Made by a program: the position numbers and the translations under genes
Part shown: positions 1 through 7,596 of the stretch, piece after piece
Layout of the letters: each line of letters opens with the position of its first letter
Numbering within the stretch: the stretch's first letter is position 1
NCBI RefSeq assembly: GCF_006717095.1
Contig: NZ_VFQE01000001.1
Span: 620,001 to 684,000, forward strand
From: Blastococcus colisei
Lineage (GTDB): Bacteria > Actinomycetota > Actinomycetes > Mycobacteriales > Geodermatophilaceae
Direction: 5' to 3'
DNA length: 64,000 bases
The notes under the pieces: generated by a model
Databases searched by the model: none
What the model saw: only the letters and a program-made list of their open reading frames with translations
What the model was told of the DNA's origin: nothing

Positions 1-45
1 GTTGCGGGAGTCCCTGCGGAGCCGGTACGGGGTGGGCGTGGTCAT
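1..45 (-). CDS. Start of an unidentified gene leaving the left edge (partial)
   Basis: An ATG at 45-43 opens a frame (MTTPTPYRLRR...) that stays open to the window edge, 15 codons. The support is promoter geometry: TAGGGT at 57-52 lies exactly six bases before the ATG, the layout of a leaderless actinobacterial transcript. Too little protein is visible to name a family. It would be divergent from the macro-domain gene. Confidence 0.35.
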   Translation of the reverse strand, partial: MTTPTPYRLRRDSRN

Positions 46-68
46 GCCGCGACCCTACGGTCGTGGAC
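46..68. promoter_or_regulatory. Overlapping divergent leaderless promoters
   Basis: Two interleaved -10-like hexamers are seen: TACGGT at 56-61 on the plus strand, seven bases before ATG 69, and TAGGGT at 57-52 on the minus strand, six bases before ATG 45. They share bases 56-57, so only one polymerase could occupy the site at a time. No -35 was assigned. Confidence 0.4.
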
Positions 69-581
69 ATGGATCTGCGTGCGGTGCGCGGCGACATCAC
101 GCAGGTCGACGTGGACGTGGTCGTGAACGCGGCCAATCCCGGACTGCTCGGCGGCGGCGGGGTGGACGGTGCCATCCACGCGGCCGGAGGGCCGTCCATC
201 CTCGCCGAGTGCCGGGCGGTCAAGGAGCGTCTGCCGGGCGGGCGGCTGCCCCGCGGGCAGGCGGTCGCCACGACGGCCGGACGGCTGCCGGCCCGCTGGG
301 TGGTGCACACGGCCGGACCGATCTGGTCGGCGAGCCGGGATCTCTCCGAGGTGTTGCGCTCCTGCTATGTCGAGAGCCTCCGGGTGGCCGACGGGCTGGG
401 CGCGCGCACGGTGGCGTTCCCCGCCATCTCGGCGGGAATCTACGGCTGGCCCTTGAGTGACGCGGCGCGGCAGGCGGTCATCGCGGTGCGGTCGGCGTCG
501 GTCGAGCATGTCCAGGAGGTGCGGTTCGTCCTGTTCAGCGACGAGGCTCTGGCCGCGTTCGAGGCGGCGCTGACCGGCTGA
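69..581 (+). CDS. Macro-domain protein (probable ADP-ribose/O-acetyl-ADP-ribose hydrolase)
   Basis: A single macro domain fills the 170 residues. The ADP-ribose pocket is seen as VVNAANPGLLGGGGVDGAIH near residues 18-37 and SAGIYGWP near residues 124-131. Family members (MacroD/YmdB type) remove ADP-ribose or O-acetyl-ADP-ribose from substrates in the cytosol. ATG 69 is preferred because TACGGT lies seven bases upstream, giving a leaderless message; an in-frame GTG at 63 would add two residues. The stop is two bases from the convergent methyltransferase-like gene. The domain call is firm, but the physiological substrate cannot be told from sequence. Confidence 0.88.
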   Translation: MDLRAVRGDITQVDVDVVVNAANPGLLGGGGVDGAIHAAGGPSILAECRAVKERLPGGRLPRGQAVATTAGRLPARWVVHTAGPIWSASRDLSEVLRSCYVESLRVADGLGARTVAFPAISAGIYGWPLSDAARQAVIAVRSASVEHVQEVRFVLFSDEALAAFEAALTG

Positions 582-583
582 CG

Positions 584-1444
584 TCAGCGACCGAAGACGC
601 CCGCGGGTGGCTCGGGCGAGGCGACGGCATCGACGTCGAGGACGGGCCGCGCGGTGCCGACGAATCGCTCGAGGTCGTCGTCGTGGACGACACGGGACGG
701 CATGGGTTCCCGGGCGCAGCGGCGGACGTAGTCGGCGATGGGCAGTTCGGCGTCGGAGGCGACCGCCACGAGGTTGCCGAACCGGCGGCCGCGCAGGATC
801 CCCGGTTCGCCGAGGAGGCAGACGTTGCCGAACACCGCGCGCAAGGTGGCGACCTGCGCTCGGGCGAACTGCAGCGGGGGGCCGTCGGCGACGTTGGCGA
901 CGTGCACGCCACCCGGACGCAGTGCACGGTGAGCCTCCGCGGCGAACTCGGCGCTGGTGAGATGGGCGGGTGTTCGCGCGCCGGCGAAGACGTCGCAGAT
1001 GACGACGTCGGTGCTGGCGGTGTGCAGGGCGGCGAGGCCGACGCGGGCGTCGTCGGCGCGAACCCGGATGCGGGCGCCGCGGGGGAGCGGCAGGTGCTCG
1101 CGGACCAGGTCGGTGAGCGGCTGGTCGACCTCGACGACGCGCTGCCGTGAGCCCGGGCGGGTGGCCGCGACGTAGCGGGGAAGGGTGAGGGCGCCGCCGC
1201 CCAGGTGGACGATGTCGAGCGGGGTTCCCGATTCGGCCGCGAGGTCGAGGACGTGGCCCATCCGGCGGACGTACTCGAACTCCAGGTGCGTCGGGTCGTC
1301 GAGGTCGACGTGGGACTGCGGGGTGCCGTCGACCAGGAGCATCCAGGAGCCGTTCCGGTCGGCGTCGGCGAGCAGCTCCGCGGTGCCGCCGGTGACGGGG
1401 GTCGGGCCCGGCGGCGTCGGCATCCGGCTGTCGGGCCGTCTCAT
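584..1444 (-). CDS. Spermidine-synthase-like Rossmann methyltransferase-fold protein
   Basis: 286 residues with a spermidine synthase/PABMT-type fold. The nucleotide-binding glycine loop HLGGGALTLPRYVAA lies near residues 80-94, the acidic ribose ligand in VVEVDQPL near residues 103-110, and a second acidic site in ADDARVGL further on. The N-terminal membrane segments found in some actinobacterial relatives are absent. Such proteins are usually annotated as spermidine synthase-like, but many do not make polyamines. Its ATG overlaps the stop of the upstream isomerase-like gene (ATGA at 1441-1444), so the two are probably translationally coupled. Substrate unknown. Confidence 0.75.
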   Translation of the reverse strand: MRRPDSRMPTPPGPTPVTGGTAELLADADRNGSWMLLVDGTPQSHVDLDDPTHLEFEYVRRMGHVLDLAAESGTPLDIVHLGGGALTLPRYVAATRPGSRQRVVEVDQPLTDLVREHLPLPRGARIRVRADDARVGLAALHTASTDVVICDVFAGARTPAHLTSAEFAAEAHRALRPGGVHVANVADGPPLQFARAQVATLRAVFGNVCLLGEPGILRGRRFGNLVAVASDAELPIADYVRRCAREPMPSRVVHDDDLERFVGTARPVLDVDAVASPEPPAGVFGR

Positions 1445-2214
1445 CGGCCACGGAGGAGTGCTTCGGCGGCCGGGTCGCCGTCCACGGTCACGTCCGCAGG
1501 GCGTCCCCAGAGGTGCAGGAGCAGCTCGTGGACGGGGGCCCGGAGGTGTGCGTCCTCGGTGCCGGTCTGGTCGGTCGTGACGGTGACGGCCCCGCGGACG
1601 ACGCGGACCGACCAGGTGCGGCCGGTGTCGGAGCCGGTGACGGCGACCGACGCGTCGGCGCTCGACAGCGGCTCGGTCGGTGCCCACCGGGGGAGCACCA
1701 CGGTGAGCAGCTCGTCGACGCCGTCCTCGGCGAGGGCGGTGTCGACGGCGACGTGCGCGACGCCGGCCGCCGATTCGAGGTCGCACCGGTGGACGAGGAG
1801 CTCGTGCGCCTGCCGCCGCGCCCAGGATGCGGCGACCTTCTCGGCGGCGGGGCTCATGTGCCAGGCGGGGGCATCCGCTGGTGTGCTGCGCAGCGCCGCC
1901 ACGAGGTCGGCCAGGCCGGCGGCGTACCACTCGAGCAGTCCATCGGTCGGCGGCGACTTCATGGCCCCCGGCGGGGGACGCTCGGTGTGCCCGGCTCGCA
2001 GGATCGCGGTCGCCCAGCGGTGGACGGTGCCGAGGTGGCCGACGAGGTCAGCCGCCGTCCATGCGGGGACCCACGGCACGTGGACGGCCAGGCCGCCGCG
2101 TGCCGGGGTCAGTCCGGCGGCGAGCTCCTGCGCCAGGATCCCGACCCGCTCGCCCTCCTCGATCACGGACTCGATGCACCGCTGCCGCAGCGTCTCGCCG
2201 CGGAGCCGGATCAT
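1441..2214 (-). CDS. Maleylpyruvate isomerase / DinB-family mycothiol-dependent enzyme
   Basis: 257 residues. The N-terminal four-helix DinB-like domain carries the usual histidine positions (VGHLGTVHRW near residue 45 and ARRQAHELLVHRCD near residue 120), followed by a C-terminal lobe (DGDPAAEALLRGR at the end) typical of the actinobacterial MDMPI family. Members use mycothiol as a thiol cofactor or metal-bound partner, which fits mshA at 7.6 kb. ATG 2214 was chosen because upstream sequence in frame is non-conserved and AGGA precedes it by about ten bases. It is first in a two-gene unit with the spermidine-synthase-like gene. Exact reaction unknown. Confidence 0.75.
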   Translation of the reverse strand: MIRLRGETLRQRCIESVIEEGERVGILAQELAAGLTPARGGLAVHVPWVPAWTAADLVGHLGTVHRWATAILRAGHTERPPPGAMKSPPTDGLLEWYAAGLADLVAALRSTPADAPAWHMSPAAEKVAASWARRQAHELLVHRCDLESAAGVAHVAVDTALAEDGVDELLTVVLPRWAPTEPLSSADASVAVTGSDTGRTWSVRVVRGAVTVTTDQTGTEDAHLRAPVHELLLHLWGRPADVTVDGDPAAEALLRGR

Positions 2215-2279
2215 CCCGTCATCCTGCCCGAAGCGCCGGCGCACCCCGTGTCGCCCTTCCGGCAACCCGCGGCACCTCG

Positions 2280-4532
2280 TCAGAAGGGTGCGGGGTCGTT
2301 GGTGCGTTCTTCGGCGGTGGCTGATCGGCCGAGGACGAGTTCGCGGAGGCTGAGTGGTGGGGGCCGCTCGGGTGGTTTCGGTGGTTTCGGTGGTGCGGGG
2401 TCGTCGTTGCCGTAGCGGGGCGGGTGGGTGGTGATGCGGTCGCCGCTGGGTGTGGTCCATTCGATGCCGCCGTCGGGGAGGCGGTGCATGGTCCAGCCGG
2501 GTGCCTGGTGGCTGAGCCGGTGGTGGTGGCGGCACAGGCAGCAGAGGTTGTCGCAGCTGGTCGCCCCGGCCGGGTAGGGGGTGTTGTGGTCGAGATCGCA
2601 GCGGTCGGCGCGGGCGCGGCAGCCGGGGAAGCGGCAACGCCGGTCGCGGGCGCGGACGAACCGCTGCAAAGAGTCAGAGGGCTGGTAGCCGGGGCTTTCC
2701 GGTGGTGGGCCGAGGCCGAGGCCGGCGGGTGGGTGGGTGCAGGGAGTGCGGCCGGTGCGGCAGGCGCGGCGGGTGCAGGTGGCCGCGCGGCGGGTCTCGG
2801 CCGCTGAGGCGAGGGCGAGCAGCTGCCCGGAGAGCTCGTCGATGATGGCGATCTGCGGCAGGCCGGCCAGCGCCGTGCCGGCGGTGGAGCGCAGATTCAG
2901 CAGATCGCCCAACCAGGCCGACGCCAGGTCGGCCGCGACGGCCTGACGGCCATCGGTGGATTGCGCCCGCGCCGGGTCCGGAAACCCGGGCTCGGGTTCT
3001 GTTGGCTGCGGCTCTGTCCGCTCGAACGTCGCCGGCTTGGACTCCGCAGGCTCGGGCTCTGTGCTCACGGGCTCGGCCGCCTCGGGTGCGGCGCGGTCAG
3101 TTCCCGCGGCGACAGCGGCTGGTTCGCCGGCCGGGATCCCGTCGCCCCGGCCGTCGTGGTCGCCGACGTCGTCTCCGGCCTCGTCTCCGGCCCCGTCGTT
3201 GTGACCCTCGTGATTGTGGCCCTCACCGTTCGAGCCCTGGTCGTCCTCGGCCTCGCCCTCAGCCGGGATCTCGGCGTTCGGGGACTGAGTGGATGCGGGC
3301 CGGGGCAGCAGGCTCAGGGCGTAGGCGAGTTCGCGGATCAGCGCCGCGGGGACCGGCTGGCCGTCGACCTCGCCGGGTTCGTCGCCGCCGGTGAGCGTGC
3401 CCACCGAGGCGACGATGTCCAGGTGCGCCTGCACCGGCGGGCGGTCGGGATCGTTCGGGCGCAGGATCAGGTCGACCAGGCAGTCCAGCTTCCGCTGGTC
3501 CAGGGTGCGCTCATCCCTGGGGAACGTGCACGCCTCGGCGTACTGGTGCAGCGCGCTCTCACACGCCCGCAGCACCGGCAGCGGCATCGAGGCCGCCAGC
3601 GTGCCCATGCCGTCCTCACCGGCGTAGCCGCGCACCGCCCGCTGCCCGATCGCCGTGGCCAGCCGCCGGGTGGCCGCCGTGGCGTCCACGCGCAGCACCG
3701 CCCGCTGCGCCGAGGCGCGCAGCTGGCCGACCGTGCGGCCCGCCGCCCCGGCCAGCAGGCCGGCCTCCACCTCCGCGCGCACTCCGTCATCGCTCAGCGG
3801 GGCCAGCACCTGGATCAGCATCCGGGCGTGTGTCCAGGAAATGGTGCCGGCCTCCAGTGCGGCCACCGTGGCCGGCAGCTGCTCCACCAGCGTGACCGAG
3901 TCCGTCAGCAGCACCGTGGCGGCCTGGGAGGACAGCCCGAGGGCGACCATCACCTCATCGACGGCCCACTCGCTCACCTGCGTCAGCATCGCCGGCCGGG
4001 CCGCCCGCGAGGCCGCCGCGGCCGCCCCCACCTCGTCATCGGGCCGGTCCAGCGCCGCGGCAGGGCGGGCCGCGGCGAACGCCGCCAGCGCCCGCACCTG
4101 CACCGCCGCCTCCCGCCACTGCACCCGATGCGCGGCCTTCGCCCGCGCCAGATGCCCCGCCCCGACCTCCAGCAGACCGGCGAACGCCGCCAACTCCGGC
4201 TCCACCGCCCCGGACTCCGGCTCGCAGTCCGTCACCGCTTCCGGCCCGGAGCCGGCCACCGTGCCCGTTGTAACCACCACGGCGTCCGGCTCGGCTTCCT
4301 CCACGGCCTCCGGCTCGGCGACCGCCACGTCGTCCGGGTCGGTGTCCGGCACCGTGCCTGACTCGAGCCGCGTGGCCGCGGGCGTGGTGCGGTGCGAAGG
4401 CAGCTCGATGAGTAGCGTCGAGCGGGGCGCGAACGACTGGATCAGACCGGGGGCGTCGGCCAGGGCAGCGCGCAAGAGCGACTCGAAGACCGAGGGTCGG
4501 TCCTCGACACTCGCCTGAGCAGCACCGAACAT
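2280..4532 (-). CDS. HNH endonuclease, DUF222 / 13E12 repeat family (long form)
   Basis: 750 residues from ATG 4532, or 754 from ATG 4544. The N-terminal half is the DUF222 helical region. A C-terminal HNH zinc-finger nuclease shows RCRFPGCRARADRCDLDH and then CDNLCCLCRHHHRLSH. Between them lies a roughly 120-residue low-complexity insert rich in Glu, Gly, Asp, His and Pro, starting near residue 410. It is absent from the second copy at 50165, so it probably arose by expansion. ATG 4532 is favoured because TATGAT at 4545-4540 sits seven bases upstream (leaderless); a LexA-type box overlaps it. Function is inferred as DNA-damage-inducible nuclease; the biological role of the family is not settled. 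Confidence 0.88.
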   Translation of the reverse strand: MFGAAQASVEDRPSVFESLLRAALADAPGLIQSFAPRSTLLIELPSHRTTPAATRLESGTVPDTDPDDVAVAEPEAVEEAEPDAVVVTTGTVAGSGPEAVTDCEPESGAVEPELAAFAGLLEVGAGHLARAKAAHRVQWREAAVQVRALAAFAAARPAAALDRPDDEVGAAAAASRAARPAMLTQVSEWAVDEVMVALGLSSQAATVLLTDSVTLVEQLPATVAALEAGTISWTHARMLIQVLAPLSDDGVRAEVEAGLLAGAAGRTVGQLRASAQRAVLRVDATAATRRLATAIGQRAVRGYAGEDGMGTLAASMPLPVLRACESALHQYAEACTFPRDERTLDQRKLDCLVDLILRPNDPDRPPVQAHLDIVASVGTLTGGDEPGEVDGQPVPAALIRELAYALSLLPRPASTQSPNAEIPAEGEAEDDQGSNGEGHNHEGHNDGAGDEAGDDVGDHDGRGDGIPAGEPAAVAAGTDRAAPEAAEPVSTEPEPAESKPATFERTEPQPTEPEPGFPDPARAQSTDGRQAVAADLASAWLGDLLNLRSTAGTALAGLPQIAIIDELSGQLLALASAAETRRAATCTRRACRTGRTPCTHPPAGLGLGPPPESPGYQPSDSLQRFVRARDRRCRFPGCRARADRCDLDHNTPYPAGATSCDNLCCLCRHHHRLSHQAPGWTMHRLPDGGIEWTTPSGDRITTHPPRYGNDDPAPPKPPKPPERPPPLSLRELVLGRSATAEERTNDPAPF

Positions 4533-4539
4533 GTGTTCG
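4526..4539 (-). promoter_or_regulatory. LexA-type SOS box at the HNH nuclease start
   Basis: CGAACACATGTTCG on the minus strand is a perfect match to the mycobacterial/Bacillus SOS palindrome CGAAC-N4-GTTCG. It directly follows the -10-like TATGAT (4545-4540) and covers the ATG at 4532. Bound LexA would therefore block initiation. The second DUF222 gene has the same arrangement at 50147-50160. Confidence 0.8.
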
Positions 4540-4618
4540 ATCATAGTGGAGCCTCGCGGCTCCGACCAGCGGGAACGCTTCTGTGGACAAGCCCGTCACC
4601 TGTGGACGAGTAACCGCC

Positions 4619-5482
4619 TCAGATCGGTGCCACCGCCGACCATCGCACCGTGACCTCGCCGTGCCGCCACCGCCGTGTCGACCCCACCATCGGCCAGCCC
4701 TGGGCCGCCAGGGCCTCGACCGCAGCCACCCAGCGCTGGCGCGGGCCGAAGGTGGACAGCCCCGCGGCCGCGGCCCACGTCGCGTCGAACGCCCGCAGGA
4801 ACTCGTGGACCGGCTGACCCGGAACGTTGTGGTGGATCAGCGCCTTCGGCAGACGCTCGGCGAGGTCCGACGGCGTCGAGATGTCCGCCACCCGCGTGGA
4901 GAGCGTGAGCGTCAGGGGGCCGCCGGCGTCCAGCGCCACCCATGCGGAGCGCCGTCCCCACTCGTCGCAGGTGCCCTCGACGAGGACGCCACTTGGCCCG
5001 AGCGCAGCGCACATGGTCTCCCAGGCGCGTGCGGCGGACCGCTCGTCGTACTGCCGGAGCACGTTGAACGCCCGCACCAGCACCGGCTGGAGACCGGCGA
5101 GCTCGAAGCCGCCCACCCGGAAGTCCACGCGGGGCGGATCCCGGTCGGCCCCCACCGCCGCGACGCGCGCCGGGTCGATCTCCAGGCCCACCACCTCGAG
5201 CCGGCCCACCTCAGGGCTCAGCCGCTCGACCAGCTCCAACGTCGTCACCGCGGACGAGCCGTACCCGAGGTCGACGACCAGCGGTCGCGCGGAGTCGCGC
5301 AGGCGGGGCAGTTGGGTGGCGAGCAGCCAGCGGTCCACCCGCCGAAGACGGTTGGCGTTCGTGGTGCCGCGGGTCGGCAGGCCGAGGGCGCGGGCCCGGC
5401 CGGCGGCCAGTCGGGGTGCCTTGCGCTGCGACGAAAGGGACAGCGATGCCCGTCGCTTGTGATCGCTCCCAGCCTCGCTCAC
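4619..5482 (-). CDS. Class I SAM-dependent methyltransferase-like protein
   Basis: 287 residues starting at GTG 5482. Motif I is clear (VVDLGYGSSAVTTLEL near residues 69-84), followed by the acidic ribose-binding position in VVGLEIDPARV. The C-terminal half contains ALGPSGVLVEGTCDEWGRR, where class I enzymes have strands 4 and 5. Basic residues are common in the first 50 positions. It is transcribed divergently from murB with 34 bases between starts, and TACCCT at 5496-5491 is a possible -10. Substrate cannot be predicted. Confidence 0.72.
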   Translation of the reverse strand: MSEAGSDHKRRASLSLSSQRKAPRLAAGRARALGLPTRGTTNANRLRRVDRWLLATQLPRLRDSARPLVVDLGYGSSAVTTLELVERLSPEVGRLEVVGLEIDPARVAAVGADRDPPRVDFRVGGFELAGLQPVLVRAFNVLRQYDERSAARAWETMCAALGPSGVLVEGTCDEWGRRSAWVALDAGGPLTLTLSTRVADISTPSDLAERLPKALIHHNVPGQPVHEFLRAFDATWAAAAGLSTFGPRQRWVAAVEALAAQGWPMVGSTRRWRHGEVTVRWSAVAPI

Positions 5483-5516
5483 CGGTCCGGAGGGTAGTCC
5501 CGGTTAGCGTGGTGTC

Positions 5517-6524
5517 GTGCAGGTTCGACGCGACGTCCGGCTGGCGGACCTCACCACCCTCGCCGTGGGCGGTCGGATCGACCGTCTCGTCGAGGTCGAA
5601 ACAGCCGTGGAGCTCGTCACCGCCGTCCGGGAGGCGGACGAGGCCGGCCGGCCGTTGCTCGTCCTGGGTGGCGGCTCGAACGTCGTCGCACCCGACGAGG
5701 GCTGGCCCGGGGACGTCGTCCTGGTTCGCGCACGTGGCATCGAACGGTTCGGCAACGCGCTGACCGTCCAGGCAGGCCACGACTGGGACGCGCTGGTCGC
5801 GTACACGGTCGAGAACCGGCTGGCCGGTGTCGAGGCGCTGTCCGGCATCCCCGGCTCGACGGGCGCCACGCCGATCCAGAACGTGGGCGCCTACGGCCAG
5901 GAAGTCGCGCAGACGATCACGGCCGTCCGCGTCTGGGACCGGGCCGAGAAGGCCGAGCGCACGCTCACGCCGGCCGAGTGCGGGTTCGCCTACCGCGACA
6001 GCCGGCTCAAGCGCGATCCCGTCCGGTTCGTCGTCCTCGACGTGACCGTCGATCTGCACCCGGGCGACGAATCGCGACCGGTCACCTACGCCGAGCTCGC
6101 CCGCACACTGGGCGTGGAGATCGGCGCCACCGCTCCGCTGGCCGCCGTCCGGGAGGCGGTCCTGGCGCTGCGCCGTGGCAAGGGCATGGTCTGGGATCCC
6201 GCCGACCCCGACAGCCGCAGCGCCGGATCGTTCTTCACCAACCCGATCGTGCCGTCGGAGCAGGCGCTCGAAGGCTGCCCGAGTTGGCCGGCCGGTGACG
6301 GCATGGTCAAGCTCAGCGCCGCGTGGCTCGTCCAACACGCCGGCTTCGGCCGCGGCACGCGGGAAGGACGCGTCGGGACGTCCTCCCGGCACAGCCTCGC
6401 CCTCACCACCGAGGACGGCGCGACGGCGGCCGAGCTGCTCGCCTTCGCCGACCGGATCGTCGCGACGGTGCGCGAGAAGTTCGGCGTCACCCTCGAGCGC
6501 GAGCCGACCGCCGTCCGACCCTGA
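5517..6524 (+). CDS. murB: UDP-N-acetylmuramate dehydrogenase MurB
   Basis: 335 residues, the normal length for type I MurB. It reduces UDP-GlcNAc-enolpyruvate to UDP-MurNAc with NADPH and FAD, the second committed step of peptidoglycan precursor synthesis. The FAD domain shows VLGGGSNVVAPDEGWPG near residues 49-65 and the GIPGSTGATPIQNVGAYGQE loop near residues 110-129. The active-site serine (proton donor) is S238 in SAGSFFTNP, and R160 in ECGFAYR matches a substrate-contact arginine. GTG 5517 follows TAGCGT (5505-5510) by six bases, so translation is probably leaderless. Confidence 0.96.
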   Translation: MQVRRDVRLADLTTLAVGGRIDRLVEVETAVELVTAVREADEAGRPLLVLGGGSNVVAPDEGWPGDVVLVRARGIERFGNALTVQAGHDWDALVAYTVENRLAGVEALSGIPGSTGATPIQNVGAYGQEVAQTITAVRVWDRAEKAERTLTPAECGFAYRDSRLKRDPVRFVVLDVTVDLHPGDESRPVTYAELARTLGVEIGATAPLAAVREAVLALRRGKGMVWDPADPDSRSAGSFFTNPIVPSEQALEGCPSWPAGDGMVKLSAAWLVQHAGFGRGTREGRVGTSSRHSLALTTEDGATAAELLAFADRIVATVREKFGVTLEREPTAVRP

Positions 6525-6529
6525 CTCGG

Positions 6530-6655
6530 TCAGCCGGGCAGGAGCTCCTGGTACAGCCCATCGGGATAGGCGTAGGTGCGCCCGGCGGTGACGATCGCGT
6601 CGAAGATTGGGTGGATCACCGGCCAATCGGCGTCGATGGCGCCGCGGATGTGCAC
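6530..6655 (-). pseudogene. N-terminal remnant of a GNAT acetyltransferase
   Basis: A 41-codon frame from GTG 6655 to TGA 6530 reads like the first strand and helix of a GNAT N-acetyltransferase (phosphinothricin/RimI type): IRGAIDADWPVIHPIFDAIV, then AGRTYAYPDG. It then stops after a few unrelated residues, six bases from the murB stop. The rest of a GNAT protein (about 120 residues with the acetyl-CoA loop) is missing and its place is taken by murB. TAGGGT at 6667-6662 lies six bases before the GTG, so the original leaderless promoter seems intact. I read it as a decayed gene rather than a functional small protein. Confidence 0.7.
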
Positions 6656-6713
6656 GGGACGACCCTAGGCCGCTCCCGGGTATGCCCGCGCACGTTCGGG
6701 AACGGTGATCCGC

Positions 6714-7505
6714 CTACTCCCGCGCGACCTTGTGCTGGGCGGCCTGGGCCAGCGGTCGCACGATCATCAGGTCGATGTTCACGTGGTGCGGCCGGGTGAT
6801 GACCCAGGCGATGCAGTCGGCGACGTCCTCGGCCACCAGCGGCTCCCGCACCCCCCGGTAGACCGCGTCGGCCTTGTCGGCCGACCCCAGTCGATTGAGC
6901 GAGAACTCCTCCGTGCGCACCATCCCCGGTGCGATCTCCAGCACCCGGATCGGCTCCCCGTTCAGCTCCAGCCGCATGGTCTCGGCCAGCGTGTGCACCC
7001 CGTGCTTCGCCGCCGTGTACGACGCCCCGCCCTCGTAGGACACCAGCCCCGCCGTCGAGCTCACGAACACGACGTCAGCCGCGCCGGACGCCCGCAGCGC
7101 CGGCAGCAGCGCCTTGGTCAGCCGCACGGTCCCGAGCACGTTCACCTCATAGGTCTGCGCCCACGAGTCCAGATCGGCGGCCTCGACCCGGTTCGCGTCG
7201 AACGCGCCACCGGCGTTGTTCACCAGCACGTCCACCCGGTCCAGCGCCCCCGCGAAGGCCTCGACCGAGGACGGGTCGGTCACGTCCAGCGGCAGCGCCC
7301 GCCCACCGATCGACGCGGCCAGCGACTCCAACCGGTCCATCCGCCGGGCCCCCAGGACGACGTCGAAGCCCTCCGCCGCCAGTCGCGTCGCGGTGGCCGC
7401 GCCGATCCCGCTGGAGGCTCCGGTGACGACGGCGGTGCGCCCCGAACCGGGGAAGCGGTCGTCGGGACGGCGGTGGGTGGAGTGGGGCGACTCGGTACCG
7501 GGCAT
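6714..7505 (-). CDS. Short-chain dehydrogenase/reductase (SDR)
   Basis: 263 residues from ATG 7505; another in-frame ATG at 7514 adds three. Classical SDR features are complete: NAD(P)-binding TGASSGIG near residue 29, LVNNAGG near residue 100, catalytic Ser in [16 protein letters not shown] with catalytic Tyr and Lys, and the [11 protein letters not shown] segment. It resembles the YdfG/serine-dehydrogenase-like branch, so a hydroxy-acid or similar substrate with NADP is likely but unproven. Its position between murB and mshA matches the SDR at the same place in mycobacteria (recalled synteny). It is divergent from mshA with 91 bases between starts. Confidence 0.85.
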   Translation of the reverse strand: MPGTESPHSTHRRPDDRFPGSGRTAVVTGASSGIGAATATRLAAEGFDVVLGARRMDRLESLAASIGGRALPLDVTDPSSVEAFAGALDRVDVLVNNAGGAFDANRVEAADLDSWAQTYEVNVLGTVRLTKALLPALRASGAADVVFVSSTAGLVSYEGGASYTAAKHGVHTLAETMRLELNGEPIRVLEIAPGMVRTEEFSLNRLGSADKADAVYRGVREPLVAEDVADCIAWVITRPHHVNIDLMIVRPLAQAAQHKVARE

Positions 7506-7596
7506 GAACGCCATCCTGGCGCTGTTGCAGGATGAACAGTCGACGGGGGGCTCGGAAAGCCCCCTTTTCAGCGGATCGAGAGCGGGGAGGTCGCAC

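Noticed and set aside
42-1451. Long minus-strand ORF antisense to the macro gene and its neighbour
   Set aside because: Arg/Pro-rich shadow frame typical of high-GC DNA; the real genes have clear domains.
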